In this document: positions 34,564 through 41,918 of the stretch, piece by piece
Layout: each line of letters begins with the position of its first letter
Numbering within the stretch: position 1 is the stretch's first letter
Assembly (NCBI GenBank): GCA_964479535.1
Contig: CAYZMM010000015.1
Coordinates: forward strand, 1 to 64,000
Source of the DNA: S015-6 sp964479535
GTDB taxonomy: Bacteria > Desulfobacterota > DSWW01
DNA: 64,000 nt
Direction: 5' to 3'
Position numbers and translations under genes: made by a program
The notes under the pieces: model-generated
The model's input: the letters and a program-made list of their open reading frames with translations, nothing else
Database searches by the model: none
Told to the model about the DNA's origin: nothing

Positions 34564-35967
34564 ATGGAGACTTCAAGTCGCACGAAATATGAATGGTTGA
34601 GGAAGATCGATGCAACCACAGATCTTGTTGGCGGTGTTCTGTCCACGGGAGCGACGAGCCCGGACCAACTGGACCTCCCGGCACTTCTCAGTCAAGTGCC
34701 CGAGTACCATGCCTCTTTAGTCCCTCAGATCTGGCCCGATGTGCTCGCGGCAGTCATGAAGCCCAAGAACTCCGGAGCCGTTGCTACATGCTCACAGGCA
34801 ATCAAAGCGTACATGAACGATTTGTTCCAAATGATGGACGAGGGGAAACCGGTGGTGTACCACTACTTCCTCATGACGCCGGAGATATTCCTGGGCATGG
34901 ACATGGCGCCGATCTGCTTCGAGATCTTCCCCGCGCTGCTGTGTGCTTTCTTTCAGAAGGGGGTGGAGGAGGAGATCGACCACATAGAGGAGAAGGGGTA
35001 TCCCGGCCATCTCTGTTCTGCACAGAAAGGCCAGACAGGGGCGTTTGAACTGAAAAGGATGCCTTTGCCGACGATCATGGTCAAGCACGGGACGCCCTGT
35101 GATCCCAGCAACATGCTGTATCAGTACACGATGGAGAAGTTCAATGTTCCAATGATCGTGGTGGATTCCCCCTATTACTCGAATCAGCGAGCCTTTCGGT
35201 ACTATCTGGACGAATGGAAGCGGATGATCGAGGACCTCGAGAAGAGCACAGGGCATACGATCGATGAAGACCGACTTCGAAAACACGTAGCGTGGGGCAA
35301 CAAGCAGGTCGAGTATCTCTACGGACTCCAGATGATGCGGCGCGCGATCCCGAATCCGGATCCGGGCATGCACAGGGTCCTTGACACGGCGGCCCTGTTT
35401 CTCTGCGGTTCGAACGAGGAGATGGCCGTTTACATGAAGACCTGCCACGACGAGGCGAAGGAACGGTTCGACCAGGGAAAGAGTTTTCTTCCCGAGGGAA
35501 AGGACGAAATACGGACCCTGTGGAGCTGGGCTTGGACGGGCCACTACCTTTCGATGTACGACTGGCTCGAAGAGGAATTCGGCATGAGCTACCTGGAGTG
35601 TGGGCTCTCCATGCTTCCCGGTGAGATCGTGGGCTTCGTGGATACCTCCACCGTAGACTCTATGATCGAGGGGCTTGCCTGGAGATCCTTCAACATGCCC
35701 ATGGCCCGGCAGGTCTTCAGCTTCTCCGACATCTGGATCAATGATTTCGTGAACGTGGCCAAATCCTATCATGCCGATGCTGCGGTGTTCTCCGGGCACA
35801 TGGCCTGCAAGCATGCCTGGGCACTCAACAAGCTCCTCAGCGACTCGCTCCGGGAGGAAGCCGGTATTCCCTCCTTCCGGTGGGAGGTCGACATTATCGA
35901 CGCTCGATTCACGCCCCACGAGTCGGCCAAGAACATGTTGACCGAGTTCTTCAGTACCCTCCGGTAA
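34564..35967 (+). CDS. HgdB/BcrB-type subunit, larger partner
   Basis: A 467-residue second member of the 2-hydroxyacyl-CoA dehydratase/benzoyl-CoA reductase family. Visible are ATCSQAIKAYMNDLF with a Cys at the first cluster position, KHGTPCDPSNMLYQYTMEKF, VDSPYYSNQRAFRYYLDEW and, near the end, GHMACKHAWALNKLL followed by FRWEVDIIDARF. The size is that of BcrB/BzdO. Its local GC is clearly lower than that of the AOR genes. AAAGGGGGATTGGATAG lies before the ATG. It is expected to form a heterodimer with the preceding product, holding Fe-S clusters and the acyl-CoA site in the cytoplasm. Confidence 0.85.
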   Translation: METSSRTKYEWLRKIDATTDLVGGVLSTGATSPDQLDLPALLSQVPEYHASLVPQIWPDVLAAVMKPKNSGAVATCSQAIKAYMNDLFQMMDEGKPVVYHYFLMTPEIFLGMDMAPICFEIFPALLCAFFQKGVEEEIDHIEEKGYPGHLCSAQKGQTGAFELKRMPLPTIMVKHGTPCDPSNMLYQYTMEKFNVPMIVVDSPYYSNQRAFRYYLDEWKRMIEDLEKSTGHTIDEDRLRKHVAWGNKQVEYLYGLQMMRRAIPNPDPGMHRVLDTAALFLCGSNEEMAVYMKTCHDEAKERFDQGKSFLPEGKDEIRTLWSWAWTGHYLSMYDWLEEEFGMSYLECGLSMLPGEIVGFVDTSTVDSMIEGLAWRSFNMPMARQVFSFSDIWINDFVNVAKSYHADAAVFSGHMACKHAWALNKLLSDSLREEAGIPSFRWEVDIIDARFTPHESAKNMLTEFFSTLR

Positions 35968-36018
35968 GCAACCGGTGATGACATTCGTGCCTCTTGGCGG
36001 AGGTCGGAGGTTTTGCAG

Positions 36019-36792
36019 ATGATATTAGGATGCGATGTGGGCACCGCGAATACCAAGGCGGTTCTGATGGAGAACGGAACGATCAAGTTCCAAAGCGTAG
36101 TCTCCACAGAGGCCAACCCCGATGAGGCCATGGACAAGGTGCTCTCGAATCTGTGGGAAGACGAAGGGCTCAGAATCGATGACCTGGAGGAAGTGCGTGT
36201 TACCGGGTGGGGTCAACAGAAAGTAACGCTGAATCACAAAGGGGAAAGCCTCATGAACTGCATTGGCAGGGCTGCGGTCTGGGCTCTGCCGTCCTGCCGA
36301 AGTGTCCTCTGCATGGGCTGTCAGCAGAGCGTGGTTCTCGCCGTGAGCCCCGCGGGTCGGGTGCTGGAGTTCAGGGCAAACGACAAGTGTGCCGCCGGGG
36401 CGGGCAGATTCCTGGACAGGATTTCCGCTGCACTGGAGATCGATGTGGAAAAGGTGGCAGAGGTGGCAGACACGGCAGACAAGGAGCTCAATATGAGCAC
36501 ACAGTGCGCGGTGTTTGCGGAAAGTGAGGTTGTGACCCTGGTGAATGCAGGCGAGTCTGTTGCCAATATACTGTCCGCAATCCTGAACGCCTTGGGCCGG
36601 AGTGTTGCAACGCTGGCGAAGCGAATCACCCCGCAACCGGACTGCCTGGTTGCAGGGGGGCTTGCGAACAACGATACACTCGTCCGGTGTCTGCAAGGCC
36701 ACCTGAAGAAAGACCTTCGAGTTTTTCAACCGAGGCCGGATCTCATTGCCGCTGTGGGAGCCGCCTTGCCTGCCGTGGGAGCGAATCGATGA
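36019..36792 (+). CDS. BadF/BcrA-type activase ATPase, first copy
   Basis: A 257-residue ASKHA-fold ATPase that uses ATP to drive electrons into the reductase/dehydratase. It begins MILGCDVGTANTKAVLMENG (phosphate 1 loop). The cluster motif is DKCAAGAGRFLDRIS followed by STQCAVFAESEVV, whose two cysteines would bind the bridging [4Fe-4S] cluster of the dimer. The start is the ATG at 36019, 8 bases after GGAGG; the TTG at 36013 is too close. The central Gly-rich GGQ element is altered to MGCQQS. Its stop overlaps the next start by 4 bases. Confidence 0.87.
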   Translation: MILGCDVGTANTKAVLMENGTIKFQSVVSTEANPDEAMDKVLSNLWEDEGLRIDDLEEVRVTGWGQQKVTLNHKGESLMNCIGRAAVWALPSCRSVLCMGCQQSVVLAVSPAGRVLEFRANDKCAAGAGRFLDRISAALEIDVEKVAEVADTADKELNMSTQCAVFAESEVVTLVNAGESVANILSAILNALGRSVATLAKRITPQPDCLVAGGLANNDTLVRCLQGHLKKDLRVFQPRPDLIAAVGAALPAVGANR

Positions 36793-37595
36793 TCTTTGCC
36801 GGAGTAGATGTCGGGTCACTGAGCGCGGAAGCCGTTCTGCTCGAAGAAGGCGAGATGCTGTCTTATGACATCATCGTTGTGAAGCCGGATCCTGTTCTAT
36901 CCGCGACCCTCGTGATGGACTCCGTGCTGAAACAGGCGGGGCTCAAGAAGGATGATGTCGCCTTCTGCGTCAGCACGGGATACGGGCGTGAGCGTATCCC
37001 CTTCGCCCAGCACAATCTCTCAGAGATCTCGTGTCACGGCAGGGGAGCCCACTGGGCCAATGCCGAGGTTCGGACGATTATCGACGTGGGAGGACAGGAC
37101 TCAAAGGTCATCCGGATCGATGAGGAAGGTCATCTGGAAGATTTCATCATGAACGACAAGTGCGCCGCTGGGACGGGAAGGTTCCTGGAAGGAATCGCGA
37201 GTACGTTGCGTGTGGACATGTCAGAGTTGGGGCCCTTGGCGCTCGGAGGCGACGATCCGATTCCGATCAGCAGTATCTGTACGGTCTTCACGGAATTCGA
37301 TGTGATGTGTTTCCTTGCCGAGGGAAGGCGACGTGAAGATATCGCACTCGGAGTGACCGACGCCTTGGCCCATCGAATCAACCGGCTTGTGAACAGCGTT
37401 GGTGTGCGGGATGCACTCTGCGTCACCGGAGGCGTGGCGAAGAATGCTTCTGTGGTGGAGCAGTTGCGAGAGGTGACGGGGCACGACGTGGTGGATCTGG
37501 GGATAGATCCCCAGATTGTGGGCGCTCTGGGGGCAGCGCTGTTTGCGCGGGACCGGTTTCTCAAGTCGGGAGGGGAGGGGGCAGCGAAATTATGA
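36789..37595 (+). CDS. BadF/BcrA-type activase ATPase, second copy
   Basis: A 268-residue ASKHA ATPase, paralogous to the preceding one. It keeps the canonical IDVGGQDSKVIRID nucleotide motif, the cluster segment NDKCAAGTGRFLEGIA and SSICTVFTEFDV. The ATG at 36789 overlaps the upstream stop as ATGA, so the pair is made in equal amounts. Two distinct, adjacent activases are characteristic of class I benzoyl-CoA reductases, which use a heterodimer; simple 2-hydroxyacyl-CoA dehydratases use one. This favours a ring-reductase reading, by inference. Its end overlaps the start of the CooC-like gene by 4 bases. Confidence 0.88.
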   Translation: MIFAGVDVGSLSAEAVLLEEGEMLSYDIIVVKPDPVLSATLVMDSVLKQAGLKKDDVAFCVSTGYGRERIPFAQHNLSEISCHGRGAHWANAEVRTIIDVGGQDSKVIRIDEEGHLEDFIMNDKCAAGTGRFLEGIASTLRVDMSELGPLALGGDDPIPISSICTVFTEFDVMCFLAEGRRREDIALGVTDALAHRINRLVNSVGVRDALCVTGGVAKNASVVEQLREVTGHDVVDLGIDPQIVGALGAALFARDRFLKSGGEGAAKL

Positions 37596-38374
37596 GGCCC
37601 GGATCAAAACCCGGACACGAAGTCGTGGCTGTAGGCGGAAAGGGTGGTGTCGGGAAGACCGCTGTCTCCGCAATTTCAACCAAGCTGATGGTTCAGAACG
37701 CCGTGCGTTGCCTTGTGATCGATGCTGATCCTGTGATCAGTCTCACGCATGCACTTGGCGAGACGCCTCGACACACGATCGGTGGATTTCGGGAGAACGT
37801 GATCGAGATACCTGAAGAGAAGAGGGCGGTTCGAGAGAGGCCGATCAAAGATTCCATACGGGATTTGCTTCAGGAAACGGGCCGGGGGTACGACCTGCTC
37901 GTTATGGGTCGTGCGGAAGGGCCGGGTTGCTTCTGTGGTCTCAATGACCTTCTCCGCTACGGCATCGAGACCGTTGCAAAGGAATATGAAGTTTCGCTTG
38001 TCGACTGCGAGGCTGGGATCGAACAGGTGAACCGAAGATCGGTGCACAAGATCGACAAACTCCTGCTGGTTACGGACACATCACGGCGTGGGTTGGAGAC
38101 CATCAGACAAGTGCGGGCTGTTGCAGAGAAGTACACTGACGGCTCGCCCGTGCAAGCGTTTCTTCTCGTCAATCGGATAACGAGTGAAGACGAGAAGGAA
38201 CGCATCAAAGGGTTGATGGAGGCATCGGATCCGGAAGTGATCGGGTGGCTGCCGGAAGATTCGAACATCCGTGAATTCAATCTTGCGGGCACCCCGCTGT
38301 TGGATCTGCCGGATTCCTCGCCCAGCGTTGTGGCAATGAGAGATATCCTCAGGCGGATTGCCCTGGTTCCGTAA
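37592..38374 (+). CDS. CooC-type nickel-chaperone ATPase (SIMIBI class)
   Basis: A 260-residue MinD/CooC-family ATPase. The deviant Walker A is GGKGGVGKTAVSA, and the CooC-type metal site CxC occurs in EGPGCFCGLNDLLR, followed by VDCEAGIEQVNRRSV and LLVTDTSRRGLETI. In CO dehydrogenase maturation CooC binds Ni through this CxC pair at the dimer interface. No CO dehydrogenase is seen in the window. The ATG overlaps the stop of the second activase by 4 bases, so it is translationally coupled to the Bcr-like genes and very probably serves that complex. A role in Fe-S or other metal-cluster assembly is the alternative. Confidence 0.87.
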   Translation: MRPGSKPGHEVVAVGGKGGVGKTAVSAISTKLMVQNAVRCLVIDADPVISLTHALGETPRHTIGGFRENVIEIPEEKRAVRERPIKDSIRDLLQETGRGYDLLVMGRAEGPGCFCGLNDLLRYGIETVAKEYEVSLVDCEAGIEQVNRRSVHKIDKLLLVTDTSRRGLETIRQVRAVAEKYTDGSPVQAFLLVNRITSEDEKERIKGLMEASDPEVIGWLPEDSNIREFNLAGTPLLDLPDSSPSVVAMRDILRRIALVP

Positions 38375-38567
38375 GCTTCGAGATCTCAACTGCGTATGAA
38401 TGGCTGCTCATGTTCGGAAGCCGGCAAGGAAAGCAGAAAGGATTGGGAACAATTCTGAAAGGCAGTGGATGTGGCGGGGACTTTGGGTAGTCCTCAAGGG
38501 ACCATCGTCTTGATGTGTGGGAAAAGAGAAGTTGGACAGGATCATCTCTCGGAAAAAGGGGGGAAAA

Positions 38568-39785
38568 ATGAGAAAGGGAGTTTTTGGAGTGCTCCTCTGT
38601 TGCTGGATGCTTTTGATTGCAGGTCCGGTGCACGCAAGCGGGCTCAACGGCACGGCCGCGTGGGGCATAGGTGCGATTTCTTCTCAGATGGGAGGAACCG
38701 GGACTGCCAGGCCTCTGGACGCGAACTCGAGCGTCATGCGAAACCCTGCCGGCGTGTGCCTGCAGGAGCGGCCGACAGCCAATCTGGATTTCACGTGGTT
38801 GCGCACGAATACGGATGGAGACTATGTGTATCCCCCGGAGTTGGGGGGACCGTGGTCTGGAAAGTCGGATGAAAGAGATTACCCTCTTTTCGGAACGGCC
38901 ATCGTGTATCCCCTGAAGAACACGAAGGAGCTGGACGGTATTCCCCTGAGCCTGGGAGCAGGGCTTGCCGTTACGGCAGGGGCAGGGACGGACTGGGTTG
39001 AAGTGATGCCACTCCAACTGAGCAGCCTGTACCTGGTCTTTTCCGGTGCGGTGGTTGTTGGTTACCAGGTCGGCAACCTCTCCATCGGTGTGGGGCCGCG
39101 GATCAATTTTGGTGTCGCGGACTTGGGCGACGGACACCACGTGGACAGCGGGCTGGGAGCGCAGGTCGGTCTCATCTATTCCCTCCACGACGTGTCTTTC
39201 GGTTTGTCGTACATCAGTGCAGTCAAGAACACCTACTCGCGACTCTGCGACATCGATTTGGACGGGCAGCTGGATGATGTTACGATCACAGAACCTCACC
39301 AGATCTACCTGGGTGTATCGTACGCCGGAATCGACAAGTTGATTCTCAATCTAGAGGGCCGGTGGCTGAACTACGGTGGTGCCGCTTTCTACGAAGATAT
39401 CAACTGGGATGACCTGTGGGGGGTCAACTTCGGGGTTCAGTATTCACTTCTGTCCTGGCTCGATCTGCGTGTGGGATATCTCTACCACAACAATGTGGTG
39501 AACGAAAACGAAGGTTTTGAGATGTTTGGGACCAAGCCCTTTCAGAACACACAGGTGCTGAACGGAGTCTGCGAGCTTTTCCATAATTCTTTGCTCCCCC
39601 TCTATCCTCAACACCACATCGGCGGTGGAGTCGGAATCAAGGTGGTGGACGGCCTGTCTGTGAACCTGGGCGCTACCTATGATTTCACGAATGAGAACGA
39701 GTACAAAGATTCGACGGGGACGTACTCCGTGAAGCAGGATCTGAGCATTGTGACGTTCGAGGCTGGACTGCAGTTCGTCTTTTGA
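38568..39785 (+). CDS. FadL/OmpP1/TodX-type outer-membrane transporter
   Basis: A 405-residue exported beta-barrel with a signal ending at PVHASG. The N-terminal plug-like segment (AAWGIGAISSQMGGTGTA, then NPAGVCL) is diagnostic of the FadL/TodX family, which moves long-chain fatty acids or aromatic hydrocarbons such as toluene through the outer membrane. The rest is a regular series of amphipathic strands ending in the aromatic FVF. The start is the ATG at 38568 after AAAAAGGGGGGAAAA; the frame further upstream is noncoding. It follows the CooC-like gene by 193 bases with no clear terminator. The context argues for a hydrophobic pathway substrate. Confidence 0.85.
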   Translation: MRKGVFGVLLCCWMLLIAGPVHASGLNGTAAWGIGAISSQMGGTGTARPLDANSSVMRNPAGVCLQERPTANLDFTWLRTNTDGDYVYPPELGGPWSGKSDERDYPLFGTAIVYPLKNTKELDGIPLSLGAGLAVTAGAGTDWVEVMPLQLSSLYLVFSGAVVVGYQVGNLSIGVGPRINFGVADLGDGHHVDSGLGAQVGLIYSLHDVSFGLSYISAVKNTYSRLCDIDLDGQLDDVTITEPHQIYLGVSYAGIDKLILNLEGRWLNYGGAAFYEDINWDDLWGVNFGVQYSLLSWLDLRVGYLYHNNVVNENEGFEMFGTKPFQNTQVLNGVCELFHNSLLPLYPQHHIGGGVGIKVVDGLSVNLGATYDFTNENEYKDSTGTYSVKQDLSIVTFEAGLQFVF

Positions 39786-39833
39786 TGCTCGAGACGCCGA
39801 AACGAAGGATGCCGCCTTAGAAAGGGGATGAAA

Positions 39834-41162
39834 ATGGAAAAGCAATACGATGTGATCGTGGTGGGTACGGGCCCTGCGGGAGGGACCATAGCCGCCAAGA
39901 TGGCACGGGCCGGCCAGAAGGTCCTCATGCTTGAAAGGGGTGCGTATCATCCGAAATGGTTGCTTGGGAAACAGATCCCGACCCTCCTTCACTTCGACAA
40001 GCTTGGACTTCTGTCCACCAAGGAGGGCCTAATGGTCGCACGCTGTCTCACAGTGGGCGGTTCGGCCCTTATGAGTTGCGGGTCTGCGACCCCTCCGTAT
40101 CCGGACATGTTCGAGAATGCCGGAGTGGACCTGTCACAAGAAGTGAAGGAAGCACACGAATACATGAAAGTCGAGAACGATTTTCCGGACCGCCTGATCG
40201 GACAGAATCAGATGCGCCTGATGGAGGTCGCAAACGGTCTCGGGCACGACTTCAAGAAGATGCCCAAATTCATTGATCCCGCGAAGTGCGAGGGGGGCGC
40301 CTGCATGAAAGGGTGCAGCACGGGGGCCAAGTGGTCGGGAAGGGTTCCCGTGGAGGAGGCCCGGAGATATGGGGCTGAGCTGGTGACGCGTGCGGAAGTG
40401 GTGCGAGCGATCGTAGAAGGCGGCGAAGTATCGGGCGTAGAAACGAAGAAGGGAGACAAGTATCACGCAAAGACAGTCATTGTCTGCGCAGGGGGGCTTG
40501 CCTCTCCGCTCATCCTGCGGAAGTCGGGGATCAAGGGTGCGGGAGACAAGTTCGGGTTTGACGCCCTCTGGTTCACTTACGGTTTCCACAAGGAGAACCC
40601 CACGGCCCGAGACATCGACATGGGTATCTACGACGACAGCCATCTCGTGAGTGACGGATTCGTTTTGTCTCCGGTGATGCACACCTGGGGGATGTACCTT
40701 GCTTCGGCCACGGTCGGCGGCGGTTGGTCCTATTTGCCGAAGTTTCCGAAATTCGGTCAAGCCGTGAGTGTCATGACAAAAATCAAGGACGATCTGGGAG
40801 GCAGGATTAACGACGACGGAAGCTTTTCGAAACCCCTCACGGACAAGGATTGGCAGAAACTCAGGAAAGGAGAGGAGATCGCCACCGAGATTCTCAAAGC
40901 GGCCGGATGCGACGATATCTTCTCGTGCAAGCCCTTTGCCGCTCATCCTTGTGCCTCCGTCCGGATCGGGGACCACATCGATACGAACTTCGAGACGGAG
41001 ATCAAGAACCTGTTCGTATGTGACACCAGTTCATTTCCCGAATCCATGGGCTTGCCCTGCGTGTGGACCTGCACGGCCCTGGGTCTGAAGATGTCGAAGA
41101 TACTCATGGAGCGGCTCGGCGTGGGTCAAGAGGCTGCTGCACCGATACCGAAACCGGTGTGA
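39834..41162 (+). CDS. GMC-type FAD-dependent oxidoreductase
   Basis: A 442-residue flavoprotein that likely oxidises an alcohol. The FAD-binding Rossmann motif is VVGTGPAGGTIAAKMARAG with the ribose-binding LERG. The C-terminal block NLFVCDTSSFPESMGL leads into the second FAD motif. A cysteine cluster, CEGGACMKGCSTGAKW, lies in the middle and resembles the KGC-GAKW motif of GMC proteins from anaerobes, perhaps for an Fe-S cluster. The start is the ATG at 39834; the ATG at 39828 is adjacent to the GGGG ribosome site, which fits the later start better. As the last of the lower-GC group it could supply aldehyde to the AOR enzyme. Confidence 0.82.
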   Translation: MEKQYDVIVVGTGPAGGTIAAKMARAGQKVLMLERGAYHPKWLLGKQIPTLLHFDKLGLLSTKEGLMVARCLTVGGSALMSCGSATPPYPDMFENAGVDLSQEVKEAHEYMKVENDFPDRLIGQNQMRLMEVANGLGHDFKKMPKFIDPAKCEGGACMKGCSTGAKWSGRVPVEEARRYGAELVTRAEVVRAIVEGGEVSGVETKKGDKYHAKTVIVCAGGLASPLILRKSGIKGAGDKFGFDALWFTYGFHKENPTARDIDMGIYDDSHLVSDGFVLSPVMHTWGMYLASATVGGGWSYLPKFPKFGQAVSVMTKIKDDLGGRINDDGSFSKPLTDKDWQKLRKGEEIATEILKAAGCDDIFSCKPFAAHPCASVRIGDHIDTNFETEIKNLFVCDTSSFPESMGLPCVWTCTALGLKMSKILMERLGVGQEAAAPIPKPV

Positions 41163-41549
41163 GGTTGAGCGATCGAGAGAAATGAACTGATTCAAGAAGC
41201 CCGTGTGCGCCGGTTGTGAGCTTGGCCTCCTAGGAGTGGTCAGGGTTCATGCCTTTGCCTCTCATTGCGTTGCCGACAAACCTCCGCAGCCAGCAAGTGC
41301 CAGGATATGCGATGCGCATTGCGGATCAGGAGCACTCGCTGGTTTTTGGGAATCCACTTTTTCTGCACTCGGATGCTTTTCAGGAGCAATTGCCCGTAAT
41401 TCCCAGCAGGAATGGCCGGAGGAGAGGTCTGGTGTTTGCTCAGAGACTTGATCCTGTCCGGCCGGGTCTGCCCACTTGACAGTACTCCACACCGCAGGAA
41501 TTCTATGGGGGTGGGTTGCCACCGCAGGAGCCGGAACGGAGGACCTCGT
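41163..41549. other. 387-base intergenic region
   Basis: No gene is supported. It contains a perfect 10-base palindrome CTCCTAGGAG (41227-41236). A TTGACA at 41476-41481 could be a -35 element for the MoaD/CDC48 pair, but the -10 sequence (AATTCT at 17 bases) is poor. An 82-codon open frame in this space has no ribosome site or protein-like composition. Confidence 0.5.
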
Positions 41550-41867
41550 GTGATAGAGAATGCGAATGAAGGGGTCGCGAACATCCGCTTCTTCGGCTCT
41601 CTCCGGTCCTTCGTGAAAGAGCGTGGGCTGCCGGAGCGGATCGAAGAAGGCCTGCCCCCGGAAGGCAAGTCCGGGCGCGAGCTGGCGACGGCGATGGGTT
41701 TGCCCACGGACAGGATCGAGGCGGTCTTCCGCAACGGCGTGATTCAGCGCCTCGACGACACGGTCTATCCCGGAGATCGTGTCGCCTTTGTTCCGCCCGG
41801 AACGCCCGGGCCGTACCGCGTTCTTCTGGGAATGGTCGGTGGGGGCGAAGAAGAGACGCCGGAATAA
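41550..41867 (+). CDS. MoaD/ThiS-type ubiquitin-like protein with C-terminal extension
   Basis: A 105-residue beta-grasp protein. The N-terminus VANIRFFGSLRSFVKERG, the central VFRNGVIQRLDDTVYPGDRVAFVPP and the strand order fit MoaD/ThiS and small archaeal modifiers. Unlike the classic proteins it does not end in Gly-Gly: a GGG triplet is followed by the acidic tail EEETPE, so activation would need processing. The start is the GTG at 41550 with GGAGG 7 bases upstream, replacing the longer open frame from 41412. It precedes the CDC48 gene by 51 bases. It may act in sulfur transfer or as a ubiquitin-like tag. Confidence 0.72.
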   Translation: MIENANEGVANIRFFGSLRSFVKERGLPERIEEGLPPEGKSGRELATAMGLPTDRIEAVFRNGVIQRLDDTVYPGDRVAFVPPGTPGPYRVLLGMVGGGEEETPE

Positions 41868-41918
41868 GGCGATGCCCCCCCGGCCGGCCGTTGTCAACAC
41901 CAGGAACTGGACAGGGAT

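Noticed and set aside
41203..41451. An 82-codon frame in the gap before the MoaD-like gene
   Set aside because: No ribosome site, Cys/Ser/Ala-rich composition and no similarity to any family I recognise.
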